The notes under the pieces are model-generated. The model was not told the origin of the DNA, ran no database searches, and saw only the letters and a program-made list of their open reading frames with translations. The position numbers were made by a program, and so were the translations under genes. This document shows, piece by piece, positions 6,742 through 17,567 of a stretch of 39,379 nt of DNA (position 1 is the first letter of the stretch; the number at the start of each line of letters is the position of its first letter). This DNA is from Chengkuizengella marina (GTDB taxonomy: Bacteria > Bacillota > Bacilli > Paenibacillales > KCTC-33759): the NCBI RefSeq assembly GCF_009910845.1, contig NZ_SIJB01000051.1:1-39379 (forward strand), written 5' to 3'.

Positions 6742-8676
6742 ATGCAATTAGTTTTTATTATTTTATTATTATTAATTACACTCATCACGTTAAGTCTTTG
6801 TTTCTTTAATGTAAGAACGATTTTTCAAATCTATAAAAAAAATCGAGCAAGTATTGGATTTGGAAAACGTCATTGGCTTGGAATATTATTTTCAATGATA
6901 GTGATTGGATTTATCGTTTACTGTTTATATACTGCAACCATTTATTTTTTTAATCCTGTTCCAAATCAAATGAAATGGATACTAGCTTTACTTTTCACCT
7001 CAATATGTTTATTTACATCCTACATGTGGCTGACCTCTATTTATACAAAACCTGAAGAGAAACCATACATATCATTAATTACTTTAAGTATTATCAGTGG
7101 ATTAGGAAACTCGATGGTTATATTTGTATTAAATGAAACAATATCTGACCAGAGAATATTGCCAAAAAATCTATTATTCTCTTATTTCATTTTGTCTATT
7201 TTATTATTTTTATTCTGTCAAATTGTGATTCGGTTTAAGTTGATTAAAATTACAAACGATATTGTTTTCTATAAAAGAGTACATTTTGTAGAAAAAGTTT
7301 TAAAAACTTCCTATGCTACTCTTGAATCAATGGAGGATGGAAAGATCCAAGCTTCTCTAAATAATGATACAGAGATCATTAGTAGATTCGCAAACTTTTT
7401 CGTAAATGTGTTTACGTGGTCTATTACCATTGTATTTGGACTTATATATCTTGGTCTTCTTAGCTTTTATGGATTACTCATTTCATTGTCTGTTGTTTCA
7501 ATCGCATCTATTCTATTTTATTTTATTAGCAAATCTGCTGAGAAGGATTGGGAGAAAACAAGAGATATCCAAAATCATTTTTTTAAGTTTATAAATGATT
7601 TAGTTGGTGGCTATAAAGAATTATCCTTGAATGCACGGAAGTCCATCGAATTTAAAGAGGATATGACGGAAAGCTGTAATCAATATCGGAAGAAACGAAC
7701 TGTTGCAGACACGAAATTAGCATATGGTATTGTGACAGGTGATTTACTTTTTGTAACAGTGATAGGAGCGGTTGTTTTCCTTTTTCCTATTTTATTCGTA
7801 AATATTCAAAATGATATGTTAAGAAGTTATGTATTCGTATTTTTATATATGGGAGGTCCATTGACAGGTATTCTCAACTCTATTCCTGAGCTGCTCATGA
7901 TTAAAGTGAGCTGGAATCGAATGAATGTAATGTTGAAAGATCTAAATGAACTGGAAACCAAAAACGTAGTCCCTATCCATTTACCAAAAGTAAATCATAT
8001 GAAGTTGGAACTGAAAAATGCCTTTTATCAATATAAACAACAAAATAGTGATCATTTTAAAATAGGACCTATTAATGCAGAGTTTCATTCAGGTGAAATC
8101 ATTTTTATTACAGGGGGGAATGGAAGCGGAAAATCAACCTTCGCAAAATTGTTAGTTGGACTCTATGAACCGGATGAAGGGGGATTGTGGCTGAACGATC
8201 AAGTGATAACCTCGGATGAGGTAGGTGAATATTTTTCAGTTATTTTTAGTGATGTATATTTATTTGATAAATTATACGGTATTGATTTTGAAAGTAAATT
8301 TGAGGAGGCTCAAAAGTATTTAAAAATACTACATTTACAAGATAAGGTTCAAATTACAAAAGAAGGATTCAGTACGATTAAACTATCATCTGGTCAAAGA
8401 AAAAGACTGGCATTATTAATCAGTTATTTAGAAGATAAGCCTTTTGCTTTATTTGATGAATGGGCTGCAGATCAAGACCCAGATTATCGTCATTTTTTCT
8501 ACACTACACTTTTACAGGAATTAAAATCAAGAGGAAAATGCATTATAGCGATAACACATGATGACAAATATTTTGATGTTGCTGATCGATTATTTAGAGT
8601 AGATATGGGTAAACTTGAGGAACTTGATACAGTCACTGATCCAGTAATGATGGCAAATAAAGGGTTAATGATTTAA
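6742..8676 (+). CDS. Cyclic-peptide export ABC transporter (PvdE/SyrD-type), fused TM and ATPase
   Basis: A membrane exporter half-transporter, probably acting as a homodimer, that likely exports the lipopeptide made by the genes downstream. It has 644 aa. A membrane region occupies residues 1-390, and a nucleotide-binding domain runs from about 415. Motifs: Walker A GGNGSGKST (Lys464), signature LSSGQRKRL (549-557), Walker B with catalytic Glu in FDEW (Asp572-Glu573), and the H-loop AITHDD (His606). The stretch FDEWAADQDPDYRHFFY is characteristic of the PvdE/SyrD cyclic-peptide exporter family. Members of that family are usually about 550 aa; this one has about three additional N-terminal hydrophobic segments before the usual membrane core. 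A ribosome site AAAGGAA lies at 6726-6732. It is the first gene of the operon, 23 nt before NRPS-1. Self-protection by export is a reasonable inference. Confidence 0.88.
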   Translation: MQLVFIILLLLITLITLSLCFFNVRTIFQIYKKNRASIGFGKRHWLGILFSMIVIGFIVYCLYTATIYFFNPVPNQMKWILALLFTSICLFTSYMWLTSIYTKPEEKPYISLITLSIISGLGNSMVIFVLNETISDQRILPKNLLFSYFILSILLFLFCQIVIRFKLIKITNDIVFYKRVHFVEKVLKTSYATLESMEDGKIQASLNNDTEIISRFANFFVNVFTWSITIVFGLIYLGLLSFYGLLISLSVVSIASILFYFISKSAEKDWEKTRDIQNHFFKFINDLVGGYKELSLNARKSIEFKEDMTESCNQYRKKRTVADTKLAYGIVTGDLLFVTVIGAVVFLFPILFVNIQNDMLRSYVFVFLYMGGPLTGILNSIPELLMIKVSWNRMNVMLKDLNELETKNVVPIHLPKVNHMKLELKNAFYQYKQQNSDHFKIGPINAEFHSGEIIFITGGNGSGKSTFAKLLVGLYEPDEGGLWLNDQVITSDEVGEYFSVIFSDVYLFDKLYGIDFESKFEEAQKYLKILHLQDKVQITKEGFSTIKLSSGQRKRLALLISYLEDKPFALFDEWAADQDPDYRHFFYTTLLQELKSRGKCIIAITHDDKYFDVADRLFRVDMGKLEELDTVTDPVMMANKGLMI

Positions 8677-8699
8677 AAATAGCGGATTGAGGTGTTAAA

Positions 8700-11600
8700 A
8701 TGAATAAATTTGAAAGTTTAATCGATGTAATAGAAAATTGTAAAAATGATAGTGAACATATTACTTTTATTAAAAAAAAGGAAGAACAAACCTTATATTA
8801 TTCTGATTTATACGATAGATCATTAAGAATGCTTCATGGTTTACAAAGTCTAGGAATTAGAAAAGGGCAAGAAATAATTTTCCAAATTCAAGAAAATGAA
8901 AACTTTATATTATTATTTTGGGCATGTGTATTAGGGGGAATGATCCCTGTACCAGTGACAATAGGCACAACTGATGAACATCGTAAAAAAGTAGTCCAAA
9001 TTTATCAGATTTTAAATCAGCCTAAGATAGTATCCGATTATGACATTTTACCTTCTTTAAAAGAATCTTTTAATCAAATGAAATCCTCTATTCCTTATGA
9101 AGAAGTTGCAAGGAATACGATTGAAATAAACGAAATTAGTGATTTAAATCAACTAGGGTATATAGAGCAGGTTAAAAGTAGCGATATTGCTTTTATACAG
9201 TTCTCATCCGGTTCCACAGGGAAACCTAAAGGTGTGACGCTTACGCATGATAATTTGTTGGCAAATATGCGTGGGATCGTATTAAATTCTAAAACGAGCA
9301 GTCACGATTCATCTTTAAGCTGGATGCCACTTACACATGATATGGGACTCATCGGTTATCATCTATCACCTATGTATGCTAATATTTCGCAATTTATTAT
9401 GCCAACGACTTTGTTTGTGATGCAACCCATGTTATGGCTGGAAAAAGCAAGTGAACATAAAATTACTTCATTGGCTTCACCTAACTTTGGATATAAACAT
9501 TTTCTAAAAACCTTCAAACCTGAGAAGGCAGCTCATTGGGATTTATCCAATATAAGATTAATTTTTAATGGAGCTGAACCCATTTCAGATCAACTAGCAT
9601 TTCGCTTCCTTTCCGTCCTCGAACCTTATGGTTTGCAGCTAAATGCAATGTTTCCAGTATATGGTATGGCAGAAGCTAGTTTAGCTGTTTCCTTCCCGCC
9701 TGTAGAAGAAACATTACAATCTATATCAGTTAAAAGGGAGTCGATTCGTTTAGGAAAACGGGTTGAAATCATTGATCAAACATCTTCAAATGAAATTCAT
9801 TTTGTGGACTTAGGTTATGCTGTTGATGGATGTCAAATTAGGATTACAAATGATGCACATACTCCACTATCAGAATGTGTAATAGGAAATATTGAAATTC
9901 AGGGTAAAAATGTTACTTCAGGATATTACAACAATCCAGAAGCGACCACTGAACTGATTACTGAGGATGGGTGGCTTGTTACAGGAGATTTAGGATTTCT
10001 AAAAAATAATCGTTTATTTGTAACAGGAAGAAAGAAAGACATCATTTTTATTAACGGACAGAATGTGTATCCACATGATATTGAAGGAATCGCAGAGAAA
10101 GTCCCAGGTGTTGAAGCAGGTAAAATAGCTGTTTGTGGGGTATTCAATGCAGAGAACCAGCAGGATGATATCATAACATTTGTTGTTTTTCGTAAAAAAA
10201 CGGAAGCATTTATTCCATTGGTGCAAGAGCTTAAAAAATTCATTCATTTGCAAACTGGCTTGGAAATTAAACATGTAATCCCAGTTAGAAGTATTCCAAA
10301 AACGACAAGTGGAAAGTTGCAAAGATATAAACTTGCTACTCAGTATGAGGATGGGGATTATTTTGAAATCGTAAAAGAAATGCAACAATATCTTGTAGAA
10401 CAAAAACAAGATGTGATGATTGAAAAACCTATAAATGAAACAGAAGAGAAATTAATAAAATTATGGTCTGAAGTTTTAGGAATAGAGCAAATTGATCGTA
10501 AAATCCATTTTTTAGAAATTGGGGGTAATTCTTTAAAAGCGGCTACTTTGGCTTCTGAAGTTGAGAAGATGTTTGAAGTAGAACTGCCGATCATTGAGTT
10601 TTATCAACTTGCTACGATAGAAAAACAAGCAAAATACATCATGCAAGCAAATAAAAAGGCATATGTCCCTATTTATAAAATTGCTGAACAAGAGTTTTAT
10701 CCAGTATCAAGTGCTCAAAAGAGATTATATATTCAGGAGCAATTTGAAGGTATAGGTATATCTTATAATATGCCTGTAGCTTTTAATGTGATAGGAAAAC
10801 CAGATAAATTGAGGGTTGAGAAAATATTAAATCAATTAATTGATCGACATGAAGTCTTAAGAACTTCATTTCAGTGGATAGATGGAAAAATATATTCTAA
10901 AATAATGCCTTCTCTATCGATTGAATTAAAAGATATAGAAACACCAGAAGAGTTAATTGTCCCTTTTAATCTCAAAGAACCGCCATTGATAAGAGCGGGA
11001 TGGGTACAGAAGGAAAATGATAAAAGTATACTTGTTCTTGATATGCATCATATCGTAATGGATGGTATTTCTATCAATGTATTAATGAAAGAATTCTTAG
11101 ATTTATATCAACACCGTACATTACCTCCTATCTCAATACAATATAAAGATTTTGCAGTGAGAAACGAGGACTGGAAGACAACAAATTCATATCAAATACA
11201 GGAATCATTTTGGGAAAATCAACTTTCTGGAGCTATCCCTCAGCTTCAGTTTCAATCAGATTTTCGTAGGGAAGAAAAAAGAACGTTCGATGGAGAAACT
11301 GTTTATTTTCATTTATCAAAACAGATAACAGAACAGATGAATAAAACGTGCCATAAAAATCGCATTACCTTAAATGCTTATTTATTATCCTTATATTATA
11401 TTTTATTAAATAAATATACTGGGCAGGATGAGCTTGTTGTTGGTTCTTTAGCTGCAGCAAGAAGACATCCAGATATTCAGCGAATGTTAGGCATGTTTGC
11501 AAACTTTTTACCTGTTCGTTATCAGATGAATGAAGAACTATCATTTTATGAAATGATAGATGAGATGCAGGGGCTTCTTGGAAATATTTATGAGCATCAA

Positions 11601-14600
11601 GAGTATCCTTATGATGATATGATTTTGAAATTATTGAAAGATTCAGATCGGTCTCGCAATCCATTTTTTGATACAATGCTCATTTTTCATAACCAGCTGG
11701 AAACTAACTTTACCTTAGAGACAGACAATTTGAAACTTACACAATACGATTTACATACGAAGACATCAAAGTTGGATTTTAAACTGGATATTTTTCCTGA
11801 AGAGGATGGAAGTTTAAAATGTATTTTGGAATATAATTGCAATCTATTTAAAAGAGAAACGATGGTTAAATTTACAGAGCATTATCAAAATATTGTTAAG
11901 TCGGTTACCAATAAACCAAAACAAAAAATTAAAGAAATAAATATACTTTCAGAAGCGGAAAAGTTAAAAATAACGAATGTTTTTAACAAAACATCATCAC
12001 CTTATGAAAAAAATAAAACTTTAGTTGAGTTATTTGTTGAACAAGTAAATAAAACACCGGGGAATATAGCTGTTCAATATAAAAATGAGAAATTAACTTA
12101 TCGTGAATTGGATGAAAAATCGAATCAGTTAGCAAAAACGTTAGTAAGTCTTGGTGTGAAGTCAGATCAAGTGATTGCAGTAATGGCTGAACGATCTTTG
12201 GAAATGATCCTTAGCATGTTCGCTATTTTAAAGGCAGGCGGAGCATATTTGCCTATAGCTCCTGATCTACCTGAAGAACGAATTCAATATATGTTGGAAG
12301 ACAGTCAAGTTCAAATGATACTTACACAACAAAAATGGATCAATTCCATTGGTTTTCAAGGGAAAATGATTGATGTAGAGGATAGTCAATATTACACAGG
12401 TGACGTTTCTGCGTTGCATAAAACAAGTGAACATAACAATCTAGCTTATGTGATTTATACCTCAGGATCTACAGGCAAACCAAAAGGGGTTATGATCGAG
12501 CATTATTCCGTTATCAACAGGATCATGTGGATGCAAAAAACTTATTCGTTAAATGAACAAGATATCATTTTGCAAAAAACACCAATTTCATTTGATGTAT
12601 CAGTATGGGAGCTTTTTTGGTGGAGTTTAGTTGGAGCCAAATTAGTTCTGTTGGAACCAGGAGGAGAAAAAGATCCTGCTCATATCGTTGAAGTAATAGA
12701 TAAGCAAAATATTACTACGATGCATTTTGTTCCGTCGATGCTACAAATTTTTATAGATTATTTGTATCAAACGAATCAATGGGAAAGGCTGCATGCTTTG
12801 AAAAAGGTATTTACTAGTGGTGAAGCGTTACATTCTCATCATGTGACCAAATTTAACGACTTTATATCTCTAAAAAATAATGCAGAACTCATTAATTTAT
12901 ACGGCCCAACAGAAGCTACAGTGGATGTCTCTTACTTCCCATGTACTCCACTTGAAGATACAAAGGTAATTCCAATCGGTAAACCTATTGATAATACACA
13001 GCTTTGGATCGTGAATAAACAACATCAGTTGCAACCTATTGGAATTGTAGGAGAATTATGTATCTCAGGAGATGGTTTAGCCAGAGGTTATATCAATAAA
13101 GAAGAACAGACAAAGGAAAAATTTGTTTCAAATCCATTCATAGCTGGACAGCGTATGTATAAAACGGGTGATTTGGCAAGGTGGTTGCCAGATGGAAATA
13201 TTGAATATTTAGGTAGATTAGATCATCAGGTGAAAATAAGAGGTTATCGGATTGAACTTGGTGAAATTGAGGCATGTTTATTAGACCATCAGGATATAGA
13301 TGAAGCTGTTGTTTTAGTGAAAGAAGATCTTCAAGGTGATTCATTTTTAGTGGCTTATATTGTAAGTCAAGGTCCATTTGATATTGCTCAAATAAGAACA
13401 TTTTTAAAAGGAAGTCTTCCTGATTATATGGTTCCAGCTCGTTTTGTAACTTTGGAAGAAATGCCGTTAACATCAAATGGGAAAATAAATCGAATTGAAT
13501 TACAGAGTCGAGTTAAATTTGTGGAAATGGATCCAGATAACTATGTTGCTGCAAACAATGAGATTGAAGAAAAACTAGTAGGTTTGTGGCAGGAAGTATT
13601 AGAGAGAAAACGCATCGGTGTTGAGGATGATTTCTTTGAACTTGGAGGGCACTCTTTTAAAGCTACGATGTTAGTTACACAAATTCACGAACAATTTAAT
13701 ATCGAGATTCCTTTAAGTGAAATTTTCTCATCACCAACGATAAGGGATATAGCCAAGTATATTGAGAAAGCTAACTTTAGCGAGCATGTCACAATTACAA
13801 AAGCTGTAGAACGTGAATATTACTCCTTGTCATCAGCTCAAAAAAGGTTGTTTATTCTTCATCAAATCGAAGGGGATAATTTAACGTATCATCTACCAGC
13901 TGCAATGGAGATTACAGGTAAACTAAATGAAAAATTAGTTCAAGATACTTTTCAAAAGATATTAAAACGACATGAAGTATTACGTACATCTTTTAAATTA
14001 CTTGACGGAGAAGCAGTACAGTTTATTCAACCAGAAGTGACTTTTCAATTAGAGAAGTTAGATCAGGCATACGATAATATAAATCAGATGATGGTTGATT
14101 TTATGAAACCTTTTGATTTAAGTTCAGCACCTTTATTAAGAGTAGGGTTAGTAAATCTAGGAAAAGAAAAAAATATACTATTATTTGACATGCATCATAT
14201 TGTTTCAGATGGATTATCTATGGTGAATTTAACAAAAGAGTTTGTACAAATTTATCAGGGGTTGGATTTATTACCTCTGAAAATTCAATATAAGGATTAT
14301 GTTGAATGGCAAATGGACTTTTTCACCACTGAAAAATATGAAAAACAAGAGCAGTATTGGAACGATATTTTATCGGGAGAACTTCCTGTATTACAGTTGC
14401 CAACTGACTTTTCAAGACCTCCTGTTCGCAGCGGCAAGGGGGATAAGTATGAGGTTAAACTAGACAGCCAATTATTAACATCTATTAAAAATTTAGCATT
14501 GGAACATGAGACAACAATTTATGTTGTAATGTTAGCTGTTTTCAATATTTTATTAGCAAAGTATACAAAACAAGAAGATATTATTATAGGAAGTCCAATT

Positions 14601-17567
14601 ACAGGTAGAACACATTCAAACTTAAAAGATTTAATCGGTATGTTTGTCAATACATTAGCAATGAGAAATGAACCGAAAGAAAACTATACATTTAAACAAT
14701 TTTTGCAAAAAGTGAATCATAATGCACTTCAAGCTTTTGAAAACCAAGATGTTCCATTTGAGGTTTTAGTAGAAAAGTTAAATGTAAAACGTGATTTAAG
14801 TAGGAATCCAATATTTGATGTCATGTTTGTTTTACAAAATATGGGTGCTCCTTCAGTTAAGTTTGATGATTTATGGGGTAAACAACTTGCAATAAATCAT
14901 CAGCAATCTAAATTTGATTTAACACTTGAAGCGATTGAAGAAGAACAGGGAATGACCTTAAACTTTGAATTTAATACGGATTTATTCCACAAACCCAAAA
15001 TTGAAAGACTTGCCCATCATTTTAAACAATTGATTTATATAGTTATAGAACAATCAAATATTCAAATTTGTGATATGGATTTTATGTTACAAGAAGAAAA
15101 GAAACAAATACTATATCAATTTAATAATACAGATCGTGAGTATCCAAAACATAAAACCATCCATAAATTATTTGAAGAACAAGTTGAAAGAACGCCAAAT
15201 CATATTGCTTTGACATATAAAGATGAAAAGATGACTTATCAGATCTTAAATAATAAGGTCAATCAGTTAGCTATACAACTGAGGGAAAAGGGAGTAACGA
15301 ACAATACAATTGTCTCGATTATGGTAGAACGTTCTCCTGAGATGATCATCGGAATTTTAGCGATATTAAAAGCAGGTGGGGCATATTTGCCAATGTCACC
15401 CGACTTTCCACAAGAACGGATTTCATTCATGTTAAAAGATAGTGAATGTAAACTTGTTTTAACACAAAATAAGTTCAAAGAAAAGATTTCATTTGAAGGT
15501 GAGATCATCGTTTTAAATGATTCTAAAAATTACATCAATGAAAAGAATGATTTTAAAGTTAAAGATATTAGCAGTTCTGAAGATTTGGCCTATATTATTT
15601 ACACATCAGGTTCAACAGGGAAGCCAAAGGGTGTAATGATTAAACATCATTCAGTTATAAATCGAATTACTTGGATGCAGAACAAATATCCATTACAAGA
15701 ATCAGATGTCATTATGCAAAAAACACCTTTTACCTTTGATGTATCTGTATGGGAGTTGTTTTGGTGGAGTTGGACAGGGGCTCAGGTTCACTTGCTTGAA
15801 CCTGAAGGAGAGAAAAACCCACAAACGATGATTGATGCCATTGAAAAGCATAAAATATCAACCATGCATTTTGTTCCATCGATGTTACAAGTATTTTTTG
15901 AATATTTGTCAGGTAAATCTATTGAACCTAAATTAAAAAGTTTAAACCAAGTATTTACAAGTGGCGAAGCTTTACAGTTGAAACAGGTTGAACAGTTTAA
16001 CGATACATTGTTCAAAATAAATAATACAAATTTAATCAATTTATATGGTCCTACGGAAGCTACAGTGGATGTTTCTTACTATGAATGTACTCCTTTTAAT
16101 GCAGAACAGACTGTACCAATTGGAAAACCAATTGATAATACGAAGTTATATGTTGTGAATGAATCATTACAATTACAACCTATAGGTGTGAGCGGGGAGT
16201 TATGTATAAGTGGTGAAGGTTTGGCAACAGGTTATTTAAATCAAGAAGAGTTAACAGCTAAAAAATTTGTACCAGACCCGTTTAATTTAGGACAGTGGAT
16301 GTATAAAACGGGCGACTTAGCAATATGGAATGAAGACGGACAAATTGAATATTTAGGTAGAATGGACCATCAGGTGAAAATAAGGGGATACCGTATTGAA
16401 CTTGGTGAAATTGAAACCCAGTTATTAGACATTGGTGATATTCAACAGACGGTAGTAGTAGATAGAAAAAGTACGGTAGGAGATCTATATTTATGTGCTT
16501 ATTACGTTTCTGAACAACAGTTTTCAACGAGTGAAATGAGGTCATTATTATTAAAAACATTACCAGATTATATGATCCCAGCTTATTTTATGAAATTAGA
16601 TAAAATACCATTAACTTCAAATGGTAAAGTGGATCGAAAAGCTCTTCCTGAGCCAATTATAGATAGGGAGATTGATTCAAACACAGTGCCTCCAGCTAAC
16701 GAAATACAGAAACAATTAATTCATATTTGGAAAGAGACGATTGGTCATGACAAGATTGGGATTTACGATAATTTCTTTGAAGTAGGAGGGAATTCATTAC
16801 TTCTGATTCGAGTACATTCTAAATTGGAAGAATATTGGCCGCAGCAAATAAAGGTGACAGATTTATTCTCGTATCCTACCATTGCTAAATTGTCGGAATT
16901 TATTCAAAACAAAATAAGTACAAACAAAAATGAGTTACCGATCCAATTTTTACGCTTACCGGAAAATTATTTTGAAAGCACATCACAGCAGGCCGTTAGA
17001 TCCTATTCATTTAAGTTAGAAGAAGAGCAATTTCAGATTTTTAAAGAAATGAAACATGAACTAAATGTGGATTTAAATTATATTTTACTGGCTTTATACG
17101 GATATTTATTTGCGCAAATTACAAAAAACAAACAGATTCCAATTCAAGTTCTAACTAATGATGAGAGTTATATAGCATTGGAACTAAATTTAGATCAATT
17201 TACACACTTCATAGAAATTCCACTATATTTAAAAACAACGATACAGGAAAAAAATCCAACTCAGACATACACGTTGAATGATTTAAAACAAGCACAAATG
17301 AGTCATCAAAAGTATAATATTTTACCTTTATTTATTCATACAAGAAAGTCCTCATTAGATACGGAGATTGTTAATCTTTTTCATATCTCATTAGGGTTTA
17401 TGGAAATAGGTTCAGAACTTATGCTTATTTCAGAATTTAATGGTAAGAAAATTTCAAGCAGCAAGATGAAGGAATTCCTTCAAGGTTTCAAACAATTATC
17501 AACCATTATAGCAAATCAATATGCTGCACAATCACAAGTATCTGCAACAAAAAAGGAGGAGGAGTAA
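8700..17567 (+). CDS. NRPS-1: acyl-AMP ligase-ACP-C-A(Ser)-PCP-C-A(Ser)-PCP-half C
   Basis: A 2955-aa lipo-initiating synthetase. Domains: fatty acyl-AMP ligase about 1-565 (FSSGSTGKPKG near 168, MPLTHDMGLIG, YGMAEASLAV, GRKKDIIFINGQNVYPHDIE); ACP with carrier Ser611; C1 about 665-1095 (His783-His784, HHIVMDG); A1 about 1100-1600; PCP Ser1652; C2 about 1706-2140 (His1832-His1833); A2 about 2148-2645; PCP Ser2699; and a half condensation domain about 2745-2955. Binding-pocket residues read by eye against GrsA give DVWHFSLVDK for both A1 and A2, identical to the EntF serine code. The ligase activates a fatty acid and loads the ACP, C1 acylates the first Ser, and C2 joins the second. No epimerase, methyltransferase or thioesterase is present. 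A GAGGTG site lies 5 nt before the ATG. The stop overlaps the next start (TAATG). The half C and the following AT and KS genes indicate hand-over to a polyketide module. Confidence 0.93.
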   Translation: MNKFESLIDVIENCKNDSEHITFIKKKEEQTLYYSDLYDRSLRMLHGLQSLGIRKGQEIIFQIQENENFILLFWACVLGGMIPVPVTIGTTDEHRKKVVQIYQILNQPKIVSDYDILPSLKESFNQMKSSIPYEEVARNTIEINEISDLNQLGYIEQVKSSDIAFIQFSSGSTGKPKGVTLTHDNLLANMRGIVLNSKTSSHDSSLSWMPLTHDMGLIGYHLSPMYANISQFIMPTTLFVMQPMLWLEKASEHKITSLASPNFGYKHFLKTFKPEKAAHWDLSNIRLIFNGAEPISDQLAFRFLSVLEPYGLQLNAMFPVYGMAEASLAVSFPPVEETLQSISVKRESIRLGKRVEIIDQTSSNEIHFVDLGYAVDGCQIRITNDAHTPLSECVIGNIEIQGKNVTSGYYNNPEATTELITEDGWLVTGDLGFLKNNRLFVTGRKKDIIFINGQNVYPHDIEGIAEKVPGVEAGKIAVCGVFNAENQQDDIITFVVFRKKTEAFIPLVQELKKFIHLQTGLEIKHVIPVRSIPKTTSGKLQRYKLATQYEDGDYFEIVKEMQQYLVEQKQDVMIEKPINETEEKLIKLWSEVLGIEQIDRKIHFLEIGGNSLKAATLASEVEKMFEVELPIIEFYQLATIEKQAKYIMQANKKAYVPIYKIAEQEFYPVSSAQKRLYIQEQFEGIGISYNMPVAFNVIGKPDKLRVEKILNQLIDRHEVLRTSFQWIDGKIYSKIMPSLSIELKDIETPEELIVPFNLKEPPLIRAGWVQKENDKSILVLDMHHIVMDGISINVLMKEFLDLYQHRTLPPISIQYKDFAVRNEDWKTTNSYQIQESFWENQLSGAIPQLQFQSDFRREEKRTFDGETVYFHLSKQITEQMNKTCHKNRITLNAYLLSLYYILLNKYTGQDELVVGSLAAARRHPDIQRMLGMFANFLPVRYQMNEELSFYEMIDEMQGLLGNIYEHQEYPYDDMILKLLKDSDRSRNPFFDTMLIFHNQLETNFTLETDNLKLTQYDLHTKTSKLDFKLDIFPEEDGSLKCILEYNCNLFKRETMVKFTEHYQNIVKSVTNKPKQKIKEINILSEAEKLKITNVFNKTSSPYEKNKTLVELFVEQVNKTPGNIAVQYKNEKLTYRELDEKSNQLAKTLVSLGVKSDQVIAVMAERSLEMILSMFAILKAGGAYLPIAPDLPEERIQYMLEDSQVQMILTQQKWINSIGFQGKMIDVEDSQYYTGDVSALHKTSEHNNLAYVIYTSGSTGKPKGVMIEHYSVINRIMWMQKTYSLNEQDIILQKTPISFDVSVWELFWWSLVGAKLVLLEPGGEKDPAHIVEVIDKQNITTMHFVPSMLQIFIDYLYQTNQWERLHALKKVFTSGEALHSHHVTKFNDFISLKNNAELINLYGPTEATVDVSYFPCTPLEDTKVIPIGKPIDNTQLWIVNKQHQLQPIGIVGELCISGDGLARGYINKEEQTKEKFVSNPFIAGQRMYKTGDLARWLPDGNIEYLGRLDHQVKIRGYRIELGEIEACLLDHQDIDEAVVLVKEDLQGDSFLVAYIVSQGPFDIAQIRTFLKGSLPDYMVPARFVTLEEMPLTSNGKINRIELQSRVKFVEMDPDNYVAANNEIEEKLVGLWQEVLERKRIGVEDDFFELGGHSFKATMLVTQIHEQFNIEIPLSEIFSSPTIRDIAKYIEKANFSEHVTITKAVEREYYSLSSAQKRLFILHQIEGDNLTYHLPAAMEITGKLNEKLVQDTFQKILKRHEVLRTSFKLLDGEAVQFIQPEVTFQLEKLDQAYDNINQMMVDFMKPFDLSSAPLLRVGLVNLGKEKNILLFDMHHIVSDGLSMVNLTKEFVQIYQGLDLLPLKIQYKDYVEWQMDFFTTEKYEKQEQYWNDILSGELPVLQLPTDFSRPPVRSGKGDKYEVKLDSQLLTSIKNLALEHETTIYVVMLAVFNILLAKYTKQEDIIIGSPITGRTHSNLKDLIGMFVNTLAMRNEPKENYTFKQFLQKVNHNALQAFENQDVPFEVLVEKLNVKRDLSRNPIFDVMFVLQNMGAPSVKFDDLWGKQLAINHQQSKFDLTLEAIEEEQGMTLNFEFNTDLFHKPKIERLAHHFKQLIYIVIEQSNIQICDMDFMLQEEKKQILYQFNNTDREYPKHKTIHKLFEEQVERTPNHIALTYKDEKMTYQILNNKVNQLAIQLREKGVTNNTIVSIMVERSPEMIIGILAILKAGGAYLPMSPDFPQERISFMLKDSECKLVLTQNKFKEKISFEGEIIVLNDSKNYINEKNDFKVKDISSSEDLAYIIYTSGSTGKPKGVMIKHHSVINRITWMQNKYPLQESDVIMQKTPFTFDVSVWELFWWSWTGAQVHLLEPEGEKNPQTMIDAIEKHKISTMHFVPSMLQVFFEYLSGKSIEPKLKSLNQVFTSGEALQLKQVEQFNDTLFKINNTNLINLYGPTEATVDVSYYECTPFNAEQTVPIGKPIDNTKLYVVNESLQLQPIGVSGELCISGEGLATGYLNQEELTAKKFVPDPFNLGQWMYKTGDLAIWNEDGQIEYLGRMDHQVKIRGYRIELGEIETQLLDIGDIQQTVVVDRKSTVGDLYLCAYYVSEQQFSTSEMRSLLLKTLPDYMIPAYFMKLDKIPLTSNGKVDRKALPEPIIDREIDSNTVPPANEIQKQLIHIWKETIGHDKIGIYDNFFEVGGNSLLLIRVHSKLEEYWPQQIKVTDLFSYPTIAKLSEFIQNKISTNKNELPIQFLRLPENYFESTSQQAVRSYSFKLEEEQFQIFKEMKHELNVDLNYILLALYGYLFAQITKNKQIPIQVLTNDESYIALELNLDQFTHFIEIPLYLKTTIQEKNPTQTYTLNDLKQAQMSHQKYNILPLFIHTRKSSLDTEIVNLFHISLGFMEIGSELMLISEFNGKKISSSKMKEFLQGFKQLSTIIANQYAAQSQVSATKKEEE
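16935..17564 (+). other. C-terminal half condensation domain of NRPS-1
   Basis: After the last PCP, about 210 residues resemble only the C-terminal lobe of a condensation domain (SYSFKLEEEQFQIFKEMKHE, then ILLALYGYLFAQITKNKQIP). The N-terminal lobe with HHxxxDG is absent, and so is the usual SRNPLF stretch. It cannot catalyse condensation. A docking role towards the KS protein is inferred. Confidence 0.6.
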
